Below, piece after piece: positions 6,848-16,098 of a stretch of 38,124 nt of DNA (positions within the stretch are counted from its first letter, which is position 1; the number at the start of each line of letters is the position of its first letter). The position numbers were made by a program, and so were the translations under genes. Source of the stretch: Rhizomonospora bruguierae (lineage in GTDB: Bacteria; Actinomycetota; Actinomycetes; Mycobacteriales; Micromonosporaceae). The DNA lies in assembly GCF_018397995.1 (NCBI RefSeq), contig NZ_BBQH01000033.1, forward strand, positions 1 through 38,124, read 5' to 3'. Under the pieces are notes generated by a model. The model was not told the origin of the DNA and did not search any database. It was given only the letters and a program-made list of their open reading frames with translations.

Positions 6848-9800
6848 CTAGAGGCGAGCGCACTGCCCCGTCGCCGGACCGTTCACCTTGTTCGTCCGGC
6901 TCTCGTTCACCGGAGCCGGGGTGTTGCCCGAGCAGCCCAGCGGACCGCTGATCGTGTTGGCGGCGACCACCACCGGCTGGCTGCCGGAGTTGCCGGTCAG
7001 GGTGACCGGACCGCTGATCGTGACCGTGTCGATCCGGACCCCACCGCTGTTCGAGGTGACCGACACCGGGCCGTTCACCTTGCCCTTGGTGATGGTCAGC
7101 CCACCGGTCGCGCCGGACACCGTGACCGGGCCGGAGACGGTGACACCGGTCAGGTCGAACAGGACCGGCCGGGTGGCGTTGATCGGACCGTTGATGCTGC
7201 CGCCGGTGACCACCAGGGACGCGCCCGCGTTGACCGTGACGGCGCCGGCGACCGCGGCGTTCTCCAGGCAGGTCACGCCCGCGCTGACCACCAGCGGCTT
7301 GCTGTACTTGCCGGTGATCGTCGTGGTGCACCGCGGACCGGCCTTGCCGACCGTCGACCGCGGCTGGGTGTCCGCGGTGACCGGCGAGTTCGCGGCGAAG
7401 TAGCTCACCAGCATGGTGAGGTCGTTGTCGCCGGTGGTCGCCGAATTCGTGCCCGCACCGAGGGCGGTGAAGTTGTCGCCGCCGGAGGCGAGGAACGAGT
7501 TCACCGTGACCCGGTAGGTGCCCGTCGGGCTGATCGGCGTGCCGTCGAGGGTCATGGAGGTGATCCGCGAGCCCTTGGCGGCCTCGGGGTCGTAGGTGTA
7601 GGTGAACCCCTTCGAGACGCCGAGCCACAGCACCGGCCGGGACGCGCCGTCCGGCTGCCACTGCTCCTCCAGCGCCTGCTTGATCTGGGCGCCGGTGTAG
7701 GTCTTGGTGACCATGTCGTTGGCGAACGGCTGCACGGCGAACGCGTCCGCGTAGGTCACCGTGCCGTCGGTGCCGTACAGCAGGTCGGCCCGCAGGCCAC
7801 CGGGGTTCATGAACGCGATCTGCGCCCCGCCCCGGCCGGCGTCCCTGGTGCCGGCGAGTTGGACGTCGGCGATGAGGTTGCCGAGCGCCGACTCCGCGCC
7901 GCGGTCCTCGTTGCCGCCGGTGTAGGCCCGCTTGATGTCCGCGCTGATCGAACCGAGCTTCTCCTTGCCCAGCTCGGCGGCCTTGGCCTTGGCTGCGGTC
8001 ACGATGTCGGCCACCGCCGGGTCCTCCGGCGCACCCAGCACGTCGACCAGTTGCGCGTCGGCATCGGTCACCGAGCCCGTGTTCGGGTCGAAGGTGAGCG
8101 TCACCTTGCCCAGCCGCTTGCCGTAGTCCTCGGCCTGCACCACCGGACGCAGCTTGTCCGACCCCGGAACCGGGAGCTTGAAGGCGTACGGCTGGTGGGT
8201 GTGGCCGCTGAAGATGGCGTCGATCGTGGCGTCGACCCGGGTGAACTTGCCGAAGACCGGGTCCTTGGCCAGCGCGTCGGCGGAGTCGATGTGCTCCGTC
8301 GCCGCGCCCTCGTGGGCGAGCAGCACCACCACGTCGGCCTCGCCGTTGGCCGGATCGCCGTCCTTGAGCTGGCCGGCGACCAGGTTGGCCTCGGCCACCG
8401 GGTCGTGGAAGGTCAGGCCGGCGATGCCGTCCGGGCTGACCAGCGACGCGGTCTGCTCGGTCACCACGCCGACGAAGCCGACCCGGACCCCACCGATGAC
8501 GCTGACGGAGTACGCCGGCAGCACCCGGGTGTCACCGCGGTAGACGTTGGCACCCAGGTACGGGAAGGCGGCGCGGTCGGCCACCCGACCGGTGAGGTCG
8601 GCGACGCCCTTGTCGAACTCGTGGTTGCCCACCGCCGAGGCGACGAGGCCCATCCTGTTCAGCGCGTCGATCGTCGGGGTGTCGCCGTCGATGGCCGAGA
8701 TGAACGTGGACGCGCCGATGTTGTCACCGGCCGAGAAGAACGCGGTGTTCGGGTTCTGCGCCCGCAGCTGGCCGACCAGGCCGGCGAGCTGCGCGGCACC
8801 GCCGACCGGCTGGGTGCCCACGCTTTCCGGGGACTCCAGCCGCCCGTGGAAGTCGTTGATGCCCAGCAGTTGCAGGTTGACCGGGTTGGCGCGGGTGCTG
8901 ATACCCACCACGATCGGGTTGTGGTCGCTGGCCCGGTACGGGTTCGGCTCGTAGAAGGCGGCCAGCCCGTCGTACTCGAAGGCGAACGACTCGACCGCGT
9001 TGATCTGCCACACGTCGACCCCGGTGACCCGCGACGCCAGCGACGGCGAGGCGAGCGCGTGGTCGAGCGAGCCGGACTCGCCACCGAAGACGTAGGTGGC
9101 CTTGCCGGTGTTGTTCAGATCCTTGTACTTGGCCTGGTAGAGGACCTGCATCGGGTCCTCCTGGGTGTACGCGTTGAAGTCACCCAGCAGCAGCACGTCC
9201 TCGGTGCCGCTGTCGGCCTTGACCCGGTCGACGAACGCGGCCAGCGCCGTGGCCTGCCGCACCCGGTCGCCGTTCCAGTTGCCCTGACCGTCACCGGTGT
9301 CGGCGTTGTCGCCGGTCCCCGTGCCGCTCTTGGACTTGAGGTGGTTGGCCACCACGATGAACGAGGTCGTTCCGGCGGTGAAGGCCTGCGCGATCGGCTC
9401 GCGGGCGTTGAACCAGACCGTCTCGTCGTTGACCGACCGCGCCGGCCCCTTGGGCTGGACCTTCGCCGGCTTGAAGATGATCGCCGTGGTGATGAAGTCC
9501 TGCTCGGTCGGGCCGGGCAGGTCGGCCGGGCTGCGGACGTAGTCCCACGTCCCCGCGCCGTCCTTGGCGTTGAGCGCGTCGACCAGGCGCTTGAGCGCCT
9601 GCTGCGGGTCGCTCGGGTTGAACCGGATCGAGTTCTCGATCTCCTCCAGCGCCACCACGTCGGCGCCCAGCGCGCGGATCGCCGAGACGATCTTCGCTTC
9701 CTGCTTGGCCAGCCCGGCCTCGTCGGCGGCGCCGCGGGCGTCGCCACCGAAGTGCACGAAGTAGTTGAGCACGTTGAAGCTGGCCACCCGCACGTCGCCG

Positions 9801-11221
9801 CCGACGTTCGCCGGCGCCGGGGTGCGCGGGTTGGTGGCCTTGAAGGTGGTCCGGCCCGCCGGCGGGGTGTCCGCGCTGACCGGGGTGGTCGGCTGCAGGC
9901 GCCACTCGTCGAAGCCGTACGACAGCACCGACGGCCCGAACGCCTCGACCGTGTCGCCGACCCGCAGCGGGTTCTCCTTGGACAGGTACGGCGGCAGCAG
10001 CCCGACGGTGGACAGGTTGGTGGTCTTGCCGTCGTCGACCAGGATCCGGCCGGCCTTGTTCGCGGCGGCCAACTGCTTGGCGGCGTCCGTGCCCGGGCGG
10101 GCCAGGTCGGTCGGGTTCGGGGCGACCTTGTCGCCGGCGGCGAGCACCACCTCGCCGTACCGGTTGGTGTTGTACACCTCGGAGACGGTGAACTGGCCGA
10201 CCGGCGCCACCAGCATCGACTCGACCGACTCGCGGGCGTCGTCGGACAGCGGCAGGCTGATCGGGACCGGGGTCGGCAGGGTCGCGTTGTGCTCGCAGAT
10301 CTGCACGTCGGTCTTGGCGGCGGTGTTCAGCTCGGTGAGTCCGTTGTACTCGCTCAGCGTGCCGCTGGCCCGCACCCGGTCACCGATCGCGACCGACGGG
10401 TGGTTGGCCGTGTTCGTGCCGACGTAGACGAAGATGCCGTCGGAGGCGGTGCCGGCGGCAACCGGACGGTCGCCACCGCTGCCCGCGGTCTGCACGTAGA
10501 CGCCGTTGTAGCCACCGGTGCGGTGGTCGGCGGTCACCACGCCCTCGACGGTCACCCGGGCACCCGGCAGCGGCGTGGCGTTGCCGGTTCCCTGGACCTG
10601 GGCGATGGTGTGGTCGACGGCGACGGTGCACCCGACCGGGGGCGGCGGGTCCTCGCCGTCGCCGCCACCGGCGCCGTTGAGGACGCCGAAGGTGTTCGGC
10701 GCCGGCGCCCGCCAGGTCCCGTCGATCTTCTGCAGCGAGAAGCCGACCGGGGTGCTCGCCGTCTCCTCGACGCCGATGTCGACGCCGGCCATCCCGTCGG
10801 CCGGGCCGCCGACCGCGGTGAAGGTTCCCTCGTAGGTGAGGAACTCCTGGACGGTGCCGCTGGGCGCGACCAGGGCGACGCCGTCGGGCGACCCGTTCTG
10901 GATGCCGTCGGTCGGGTAGGACTCGACGACCACGCCGGCCGCCGGCACGACCCCGCTGAGCGTCCTGGTGTTGTACGCCGCGCCGTTGGCGCCGTTGTAG
11001 AGGACGATGCGCCAGCCGGTCAGGTCGAACCCGACCGGGGCTTCGACCTCGATCGCCTCGCCGGTGTCGGCACCGACGTTGTCGTAGTGGATTTCACTGA
11101 TCGCGGGTGCGGCCGCCGCCGGTTCGGCGAATGCGGCCGTACCGCTGGCGAGAGTGAGCGCGCCTGCGGTCAGCAGCACGCCCGGCACGGTCAGTAACCA
11201 ACTGCTTCTGTTCCTGTACAT
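6848..11221 (-). CDS. Secreted ExeM/NucH-type nuclease fused to 5'-nucleotidase
   Basis: This 1457-residue exported protein combines two phosphate-ester hydrolases. Residues 1-32 are a Sec signal peptide ending AFA. A lamin-tail-like domain (about 36-180) and an OB-like region (about 200-445) follow. Then comes an endonuclease/exonuclease/phosphatase domain (about 478-775) with SFNVLNY 481-487, EE 526-527, NHLKSK 626-631, GDFNAY 680-685 and SDHNP 765-769. A calcineurin-like 5'-nucleotidase domain follows (about 784-1045) with NDFHGR 789-794, GDN 832-834, GNHEFD 865-870 and GHTH 1006-1009. The nucleotidase C-terminal domain (about 1090-1270) contains ASGGDNF. Residues 1342-1450 form glycine-proline-punctuated beta repeats. 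Extracellular DNA degradation with nucleotide dephosphorylation, for phosphate or nucleoside scavenging, is the likely role. No LPXTG or membrane anchor is seen. All active-site motifs are intact. Confidence 0.93.
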   Translation of the reverse strand: MYRNRSSWLLTVPGVLLTAGALTLASGTAAFAEPAAAAPAISEIHYDNVGADTGEAIEVEAPVGFDLTGWRIVLYNGANGAAYNTRTLSGVVPAAGVVVESYPTDGIQNGSPDGVALVAPSGTVQEFLTYEGTFTAVGGPADGMAGVDIGVEETASTPVGFSLQKIDGTWRAPAPNTFGVLNGAGGGDGEDPPPPVGCTVAVDHTIAQVQGTGNATPLPGARVTVEGVVTADHRTGGYNGVYVQTAGSGGDRPVAAGTASDGIFVYVGTNTANHPSVAIGDRVRASGTLSEYNGLTELNTAAKTDVQICEHNATLPTPVPISLPLSDDARESVESMLVAPVGQFTVSEVYNTNRYGEVVLAAGDKVAPNPTDLARPGTDAAKQLAAANKAGRILVDDGKTTNLSTVGLLPPYLSKENPLRVGDTVEAFGPSVLSYGFDEWRLQPTTPVSADTPPAGRTTFKATNPRTPAPANVGGDVRVASFNVLNYFVHFGGDARGAADEAGLAKQEAKIVSAIRALGADVVALEEIENSIRFNPSDPQQALKRLVDALNAKDGAGTWDYVRSPADLPGPTEQDFITTAIIFKPAKVQPKGPARSVNDETVWFNAREPIAQAFTAGTTSFIVVANHLKSKSGTGTGDNADTGDGQGNWNGDRVRQATALAAFVDRVKADSGTEDVLLLGDFNAYTQEDPMQVLYQAKYKDLNNTGKATYVFGGESGSLDHALASPSLASRVTGVDVWQINAVESFAFEYDGLAAFYEPNPYRASDHNPIVVGISTRANPVNLQLLGINDFHGRLESPESVGTQPVGGAAQLAGLVGQLRAQNPNTAFFSAGDNIGASTFISAIDGDTPTIDALNRMGLVASAVGNHEFDKGVADLTGRVADRAAFPYLGANVYRGDTRVLPAYSVSVIGGVRVGFVGVVTEQTASLVSPDGIAGLTFHDPVAEANLVAGQLKDGDPANGEADVVVLLAHEGAATEHIDSADALAKDPVFGKFTRVDATIDAIFSGHTHQPYAFKLPVPGSDKLRPVVQAEDYGKRLGKVTLTFDPNTGSVTDADAQLVDVLGAPEDPAVADIVTAAKAKAAELGKEKLGSISADIKRAYTGGNEDRGAESALGNLIADVQLAGTRDAGRGGAQIAFMNPGGLRADLLYGTDGTVTYADAFAVQPFANDMVTKTYTGAQIKQALEEQWQPDGASRPVLWLGVSKGFTYTYDPEAAKGSRITSMTLDGTPISPTGTYRVTVNSFLASGGDNFTALGAGTNSATTGDNDLTMLVSYFAANSPVTADTQPRSTVGKAGPRCTTTITGKYSKPLVVSAGVTCLENAAVAGAVTVNAGASLVVTGGSINGPINATRPVLFDLTGVTVSGPVTVSGATGGLTITKGKVNGPVSVTSNSGGVRIDTVTISGPVTLTGNSGSQPVVVAANTISGPLGCSGNTPAPVNESRTNKVNGPATGQCARL

Positions 11222-11301
11222 AAGCTCCGCCCTCGCGGGAATGGACGTCGGGAGAATACGAGGCTTCGGTGGCCGAGCGGGAGCCGCCAGGTGGACAAAG
11301 C

Positions 11302-11330
11302 TTGATAACTGGACCCGCGGACTTGATCAA
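11302..11330 (-). promoter_or_regulatory. Candidate promoter of the nuclease gene
   Basis: On the minus strand TTGATC (11325-11330) is followed after 17 bases by TATCAA (11302-11307), a reasonable sigma-70-type -35/-10 pair. It would give a leader of about 75 bases before the ATG at 11221. It is the most AT-rich stretch of the intergenic region. No experimental support. Confidence 0.35.
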
Positions 11331-11494
11331 CTGCGCGGGGCGAGATATGGGGCCAACCCTTGGGCATGGTCACCAAGCTGCTCGACGCGCACCGGGTTGA
11401 AGAAGTGGTCGTCGTCCGGACCGTCAAACGCCAACCAGAACGGTGCCGGGCCCGCATTGACCATGGGCCGGATCCGGGGGCGACCAGGCAGCCG

Positions 11495-12109
11495 TCAGAC
11501 CAGGCGGATGGTGAGGTCTCCGCCTTCCGGGGGCGCCTGGACCATCAGCGAGGCGCCGCCGGTCTTCGCGTTCGTGGCGAACACCGACACCTGGACGAGG
11601 TGGCTCTGGCCGCGGGGCAGTTCCGTCGTGAAGCCGGGGTCGAAGTCGGGGTCCTCGAAGGTCACCAGGCGCCAGTTACCCTCGCCGGGCAGCAGCAGCA
11701 CGTTGAGGTACTCGCGCTGCCCCGGGCGCAGGTCGATGGGCTGGAACGCGCGCGATCGGGGCACCCCGGCCCAGCGCAACTGCACCGGGTCCACGTCGGC
11801 GCGGTGGCTGCCCTCGGTGGTCACCGAGATGACCCGGCCCACGCAGCCCACGGCGGCGCTCTTGCCGTGGTTCTCCACGCCGAGCCGCACCCAGACGACC
11901 TCCGTGCCGTCGCTGAGCCGGCCCGTCCGGCGCCACGGCTCGGTGCCCTGGAAGGTGATCGCGATGCACGGCGCGCGGAAGCGCTCGAACCACCCCAGCG
12001 CGACCAGCGAGGTGGTGGTGACGACCATGAGCGTGGTGATGTCGCCGACCCAGGCCGAATACGGACCCCAGTCCGGCGGGGCTTGCGCGAGCGTGTGCCA
12101 CCTCCTCAC
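11495..12109 (-). CDS. Hypothetical single-pass membrane protein
   Basis: The 204-residue product has one hydrophobic segment near residues 20-41 (ITTLMVVTTTSLVALGW). A soluble beta-rich domain of about 160 residues follows, containing VVWVRLGVENHGKSAAVGC and LRPGQREYLNVLLLPGEGNW. The pattern resembles an immunoglobulin-like domain with polar substituents between strands. I do not recognise a family. The GTG at 12109 is followed at once by AGGAGG, which is an ideal Shine-Dalgarno sequence lying inside the first codons. The real start could therefore be downstream, for example the ATG at residue 28, although that would remove part of the membrane segment. A 7-bp palindrome abuts the start. Confidence 0.65.
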   Translation of the reverse strand: MRRWHTLAQAPPDWGPYSAWVGDITTLMVVTTTSLVALGWFERFRAPCIAITFQGTEPWRRTGRLSDGTEVVWVRLGVENHGKSAAVGCVGRVISVTTEGSHRADVDPVQLRWAGVPRSRAFQPIDLRPGQREYLNVLLLPGEGNWRLVTFEDPDFDPGFTTELPRGQSHLVQVSVFATNAKTGGASLMVQAPPEGGDLTIRLV

Positions 12110-12125
12110 CCCGCGATGTCGCGGG
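12110..12125. promoter_or_regulatory. Palindrome abutting the membrane-protein start
   Basis: CCCGCGA (12110-12116) and TCGCGGG (12119-12125) are perfect complements around TG, immediately before the GTG start at 12109. It could be an operator or a structure that affects initiation; nothing else identifies it. Confidence 0.3.
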
Positions 12126-12134
12126 AGGCGAGGG

Positions 12135-12166
12135 GGCCGCCGGGCCGAGCGTACCTCCGGGCGGCC
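12135..12166 (-). terminator. Hairpin downstream of the SDR gene
   Basis: GGCCGCC (12135-12141) pairs with GGCGGCC (12160-12166), about 40 bases past the SDR stop and before the next gene on the same strand. No T-run. It could separate the two transcription units. Confidence 0.4.
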
Positions 12167-12205
12167 GCGCCGTGAGCCGGAAGCGGCGGGCCGGATCCGG
12201 CGGGC

Positions 12206-12943
12206 TCACCGGCCGCCGGCCACGTCCAGGATCGCGCCCGTCACGTATGACGCCGCGGGCGACAGCAGCCAGACGATGGCCTCGGCCACCTCCTCCGGGT
12301 GCCCGCCCCGACCGAGCGGGATCGTGCCGGCCAGCCGCGCCACCCGGCCGGGTTCGCCGCCGCTGGCGTGGATGTCGGTCTCGATCATCCCCGGCCGGAC
12401 CCCGTTGACCCGGATGCCGTCCGCGGCCACCTCCTTCGACAGCCCAACGGTCAACGCGTCCACCGCCGCCTTCGTCGCCGCGTAGTCCACGTACTCGAAG
12501 GCGGAGCCGAGCACGGCGGACCGGGACGAGACGTTCACGATGGCGCCACCGCCGGTCGCCGCCATCCGGCGCACCGCCTCCCGGGCGCACAGGAACGAGC
12601 CCAGCACGTTGACGGCGAAGGTCCGCTCGATGCGGGCCGCGTCCATCCGCGCCACCGTGGTCTGCGGGCCCAGCACGCCCGCGTTGTTGACCAGGCCGCC
12701 GATGGGTCCCAGCCCCTCCTCCGCCGACGCGAACAGGCGCAGCGCGTCCGCCTCCACGCTCACGTCGGCCCGCACCGCGAGCGCCGCGGCACCGATGTCC
12801 CGGCACTGCGCGACAACCGCCTCCGCGGCCTCCCGCTCGGCGCGGTAGCTCAGGCACACCGACCAGCCCCCGCGCGCCGCGGCGCGCGCCACCGCCGCGC
12901 CGATCCCCCGGCTGCCGCCGGTCACCACAACGACCTGATCCAT
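12206..12943 (-). CDS. Short-chain dehydrogenase/reductase (SDR)
   Basis: This is a classical SDR of 245 residues, the standard length. It has the cofactor loop TGGSRGIG (residues 8-15), the structural VNNAGV (85-90), catalytic serine at VSSRS (S139/S140), and YAATK with Y154 and K158. It ends with VTGAILDVAGGR, typical of the tetrameric FabG/3-ketoacyl reductase-like subfamily. An arginine right after the glycine-rich serine (GSRGIG) suggests NADPH preference. The substrate is unknown. I start at the ATG at 12943; the in-frame extension to 13027 is arginine-rich and lacks homologous features. The gene lies downstream of sthA on the same strand, but a hairpin separates them. Confidence 0.9.
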   Translation of the reverse strand: MDQVVVVTGGSRGIGAAVARAAARGGWSVCLSYRAEREAAEAVVAQCRDIGAAALAVRADVSVEADALRLFASAEEGLGPIGGLVNNAGVLGPQTTVARMDAARIERTFAVNVLGSFLCAREAVRRMAATGGGAIVNVSSRSAVLGSAFEYVDYAATKAAVDALTVGLSKEVAADGIRVNGVRPGMIETDIHASGGEPGRVARLAGTIPLGRGGHPEEVAEAIVWLLSPAASYVTGAILDVAGGR

Positions 12944-13083
12944 GCGGCCCAGTATCCCTATCGGGTCCGGGCGGCCACGGCCGCCATCAGTCGATGAGGT
13001 CGTACGCCGGTCGCAGCCGGCCAGCATTTCGGGTACCCGCGGCCACCGCCCCCAGAACCGGCCCCCGTCCCCGCTGACGCGCT

Positions 13084-13110
13084 ACCGGGGCCACCGCGCA
13101 CCACCCCGGT
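13084..13110 (-). terminator. Hairpin just past the sthA stop
   Basis: ACCGGGG (13084-13090) and CCCCGGT (13104-13110) form a 7-bp stem around a 13-base loop directly at the end of sthA. A second perfect inverted repeat (GGCGGCC 12970-12976, GGCCGCC 12979-12985) lies further downstream. Either could terminate the transcript. Confidence 0.45.
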
Positions 13111-14513
13111 CAGTCGCGCAGGCGGGCCACGCTGCGCATCTTGTTCGTCGCGTCGAGCGCGGCGACCTTGTACGACTCGGCCAGCGTGGGGTAGTTGAAG
13201 ACCGCGTCGACCAGGTAGTCGACGGTGCCGCCGCAGCCCATCACGGTCTGGCCGATGTGCACGAGTTCGGTGGCGTTGGTGCCGAAGATGTGCACCCCGA
13301 GCAGGGTCCGGTCGGTGGGCGAGACGAGCAGCTTGAGCATGCCGTACGAGTCGCCGATGATCTGGCCCCGGGCCAGCTCGCGGTACCGGGCGAGCCCCAC
13401 CTCGAACGGGACCCGGTCCGCGGTCAGCTCGTCCTCGGTACGCCCGACGAAGCTGATCTCCGGGATCGAGTAGATGCCGATGGGATGGATGGCCTGCACC
13501 TCGTGCGCGGGCTCGCCGCAGGCGTGGTGCGCGGCGAGCCGGCCCTGCTCCATCGAGGTCGAGGCCAGCGCCGGGAACCCGATGATGTCGCCGACGGCGT
13601 AGATGTGCGGCGCGGCGGTGCGGAAGTTCTCGTCCACCGGGATGCGGCCCCGGTCGTCGCAGGTGAGGCCGGCGTTCTCCAGCTCCAGGTGGTCCGCCAT
13701 GCCCTGCCGGCCGGCGGAGTACATGACGGTGTCCGCGGCGATCTGCTTGCCGCTCTCCAGCAGCGCCAGCGCGCCGCGCGGGTGCCGCTCGACCGAGGCG
13801 ACGGTCTCGTTGAACCGGAACGTGACCTGCAGGTCCCGCAGGTGGTACTTGAGCGCCTCGACCACCTCGAGGTCGCAGAACTCGAGCATCCGCTCGCGCC
13901 GCTCCACCACCGTGACCTTGGTGCCGAGGGCGGCGAACATCGAGGCGTACTCGATGCCGATGACCCCGGCGCCGACCACCACCATCGAGCGGGGGACGTG
14001 GTCGAGCCGGAGGATGCCGTCCGAGTCGATGATCGTGCGGTCGTCGAAGTCCACGCTGCCCGGGCGGGCCGGCCGGGTGCCCGCGGCCACGATGATCTTC
14101 TCGGCGCTGACCTTGTGGTCGCCGCCCTCCCCCTGCGCGACCACGATCGTGTGCGGGTCGTGGAACCGCCCGGTACCGGTGATCAACTGCACCCGGTTGC
14201 GGACCAGTTGGCTGCGGATGACGTCCACCTCGCGGCCGATGACGTGCTGGGTGCGCGCCGCCAGGTCGCCGACGGTGATGTCGTCCTTGAGCCGGTAGCT
14301 CTGGCCGTACATCTCCCGCTGGCTGAGGCCGGTGAGGTAGAGGACCGCCTCGCGCAGCGTCTTGGAGGGGATGGTGCCGGTGTTGATGCACACCCCGCCG
14401 ATCATGTGGCGCCGCTCGACCAGCGCGACCCGCCGATCCAGCTTGGCGGCCGCGATGGCCGCCTTCTGCCCGCCCGGCCCGGAGCCCAGGACCAGCACGT
14501 CGAAGTCGTACAT
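13110..14513 (-). CDS. sthA: Si-specific soluble pyridine nucleotide transhydrogenase
   Basis: This FAD flavoprotein of 467 residues transfers hydride between NADPH and NAD+ in the cytoplasm, balancing the two pools. It has the FAD-binding GSGPGG (residues 10-15), the NAD(P) loop [15 protein letters not shown] and a C-terminal dimerisation domain ending in the [15 protein letters not shown] block. At the place of the redox disulfide of lipoamide dehydrogenases it has [13 protein letters not shown]: the second cysteine is threonine (T47). That substitution is the hallmark separating SthA from dihydrolipoamide dehydrogenase. An alternative ATG at 14537 adds 8 residues. I prefer 14513 because GGTGGG lies just upstream and the protein then begins [10 protein letters not shown]. 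Confidence 0.9.
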   Translation of the reverse strand: MYDFDVLVLGSGPGGQKAAIAAAKLDRRVALVERRHMIGGVCINTGTIPSKTLREAVLYLTGLSQREMYGQSYRLKDDITVGDLAARTQHVIGREVDVIRSQLVRNRVQLITGTGRFHDPHTIVVAQGEGGDHKVSAEKIIVAAGTRPARPGSVDFDDRTIIDSDGILRLDHVPRSMVVVGAGVIGIEYASMFAALGTKVTVVERRERMLEFCDLEVVEALKYHLRDLQVTFRFNETVASVERHPRGALALLESGKQIAADTVMYSAGRQGMADHLELENAGLTCDDRGRIPVDENFRTAAPHIYAVGDIIGFPALASTSMEQGRLAAHHACGEPAHEVQAIHPIGIYSIPEISFVGRTEDELTADRVPFEVGLARYRELARGQIIGDSYGMLKLLVSPTDRTLLGVHIFGTNATELVHIGQTVMGCGGTVDYLVDAVFNYPTLAESYKVAALDATNKMRSVARLRD

Positions 14514-14626
14514 CCCACCAGTCTCGCAAGTATTCATTTCGCCCGCCCGCCTTACGTTCGCCCAAGATACGGGCTAACGTTTGCCGGTCCCCTCTCCCCT
14601 CCCGGCGAACCCGGAGGCGTTCCCGC

Positions 14627-14866
14627 GTGGGTCAGCTCTTGCTCCCCAGATGTCCGTGCTGTGGCTACCGAACCGGATGCCGAACCTGCCCGGTGTGTTA
14701 CTGGACCGACGACGGCCAGGGCGACGCCGACGCGAGCGTGGTGCGCGGCGGTCCGAACGGCGAGTTGAGCCTGAGCGACGCCCGCCTGAACTTCGCCATC
14801 TACGGCGCGAGTGACCGGCGGTACCGGGACCTGGTCCGACCGCCCAGAGTGGACGAATACCCGTAG
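14627..14866 (+). CDS. CPCC-type cysteine-rich small protein
   Basis: The 79-residue product carries CPCCGYRTGCRTCPVC near its start (cysteines 9, 11, 12, 18, 21, 24). Then come YWTDDGQGD and SLSDARLNFAIYGASD, the pattern of the Cys_rich_CPCC family. The cysteines probably bind one zinc ion. The biological role of the family is unknown; members often sit alone, as here, or near toxins and immunity genes. The start is GTG 14627, with GGAGG at 14612-14616. A perfect hairpin begins 2 bases after the stop codon, so the gene is probably a short monocistronic unit. It is divergent from sthA. Confidence 0.85.
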   Translation: MGQLLLPRCPCCGYRTGCRTCPVCYWTDDGQGDADASVVRGGPNGELSLSDARLNFAIYGASDRRYRDLVRPPRVDEYP

Positions 14867-14868
14867 CG

Positions 14869-14891
14869 GGCCGCCGGGAGGGTCGGCGGCC
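14869..14891. terminator. Hairpin between convergent genes
   Basis: GGCCGCCG (14869-14876) and CGGCGGCC (14884-14891) form a perfect 8-bp GC stem with a 7-base loop, starting 2 bases after the CPCC gene stop. It may also serve the convergent transporter gene that ends at 14969. Confidence 0.6.
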
Positions 14892-14968
14892 GCCAACTCG
14901 TCGCGGGCCCGGCAGCGGCCCGGCGAGGTGGCCGCAGCCCGGCGCGGGTCCGCGGGCGGGCCGGGCGG

Positions 14969-16090
14969 TCAGCCGCCGCGCTCGTTCGTCCCGTGCGGCG
15001 GACCACCCTCCCCCGGCCTGGGCGGCCAGCGCGTCCGGGGGCCCGGCCGGAGGGCACGACGGTTCGCCCACACCTCGCAGCCGATCGTGCGCAGGATCGA
15101 CGCGACCGGCATCGCGACCAGCGCACCCAGGATGCCGCCCAGTTCGGCGGCGACCAGCACCACGATCAGCACGGTGAGCGGGCTCAACTGGACCGCCCGG
15201 GACATGATCAGCGGCTGGAGCAGGTGGTTCTCGAACTGCTGGTACACGACGAAGAAGACGATCATGATGACGCCGGCGGAGGTCGAGCGCAGGAACGCCG
15301 CGCTACACGCGATGACCGCGCCGACCGTCGCCCCGACCAGGGGCAGCAGGTCCAGCAGCGCCACGAGCAGGGCCAGCAGGCTGCTGTACGGCACGTCGAG
15401 CAGGGCCAGCGCCACCCAGCTGAGGGCGCCGGCGATCAGGCTGATCAGCAGGTTCCCGCTGACGTACCCGGTCACCGCGTGGGCGCACCGGATGCCGACC
15501 CCGCGGACCCACTCCCGCTGCGCCGGCGGCGCCCGGTCCAGGACCGCCGCCTTGACCCGGGGCGCCTGCACCACCATCAGGAACGACAGCACGAACACCG
15601 TGATGGTGCCGAACACGGCGCTGGCGGCGCCCAGCAGGATCGAACTGGCCGGGCCGACGATCCGGCCGATCGCGGCCCGCACCTGGTGCTCGTGCCGGAC
15701 CAGGTAGTCCAGCACCCGGGCCCGGGCGAGCAGGTGACCCAGCGGCCCGTCCCCCTGGCGCACCTGCTGGAGCAGGTGCGGGAAGTGGTCGACCAGCTGG
15801 GCCAGTTGCCGCGTCAGGGGCGCCGCGACCGCCGCGGCCAGCGCGGACAGCAGCGCCACGACGGCCAGGTAGACCAGCAGCGTGGCGACGGAGCGGCGCA
15901 GCCAGGCGGCCCGCCGCTCCAGCCAGCTGACGACCGGATCCAGGGCGACGGACACGAACACGGCGAGGCCGACCCAGGCCAGCACCCGCCGGGTGAGGTA
16001 CGCCAGCAGCAGGACGACGGCGGCGGCCAGCGTCACACCGATGACGACCAGGGTCCGGCGGGCGGTGGCCCGGATGTCGTCCGTCCGCAC
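14969..16090 (-). CDS. AI-2E family transporter (YdiK/TqsA/PerM-like)
   Basis: The 373-residue membrane protein has two N-terminal helices (about 15-30 and 36-50). A long extracytoplasmic or amphipathic section with LVDHFPHLLQQVRQG follows, then a C-terminal half of closely spaced helices containing DLLPLVGATVGAVIAC and the diagnostic QQFENHLLQPLIMSRAVQLSPL. Members have been linked to autoinducer-2 export or Na+/H+ exchange, but most, including this one, have no proven substrate. The C-terminal tail (from RRALRPGPRT) is basic and proline-rich, as often in actinobacterial members. The start is GTG 16090 with a weak ribosome binding site. The remnant-rich region begins immediately upstream. 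Confidence 0.88.
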   Translation of the reverse strand: MRTDDIRATARRTLVVIGVTLAAAVVLLLAYLTRRVLAWVGLAVFVSVALDPVVSWLERRAAWLRRSVATLLVYLAVVALLSALAAAVAAPLTRQLAQLVDHFPHLLQQVRQGDGPLGHLLARARVLDYLVRHEHQVRAAIGRIVGPASSILLGAASAVFGTITVFVLSFLMVVQAPRVKAAVLDRAPPAQREWVRGVGIRCAHAVTGYVSGNLLISLIAGALSWVALALLDVPYSSLLALLVALLDLLPLVGATVGAVIACSAAFLRSTSAGVIMIVFFVVYQQFENHLLQPLIMSRAVQLSPLTVLIVVLVAAELGGILGALVAMPVASILRTIGCEVWANRRALRPGPRTRWPPRPGEGGPPHGTNERGG

Positions 16091-16098
16091 GACGGCCG

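Noticed and set aside
6731-11197. A 1488-codon open frame on the plus strand opposite the nuclease gene
   Set aside because: It is arginine/glycine/valine-rich antisense shadow of a gene with intact catalytic motifs on the other strand; no domain is recognisable.
11191-11457. An 88-codon minus-strand frame upstream of the nuclease gene
   Set aside because: It is arginine/serine-rich, overlaps the nuclease start, and contains the likely promoter.
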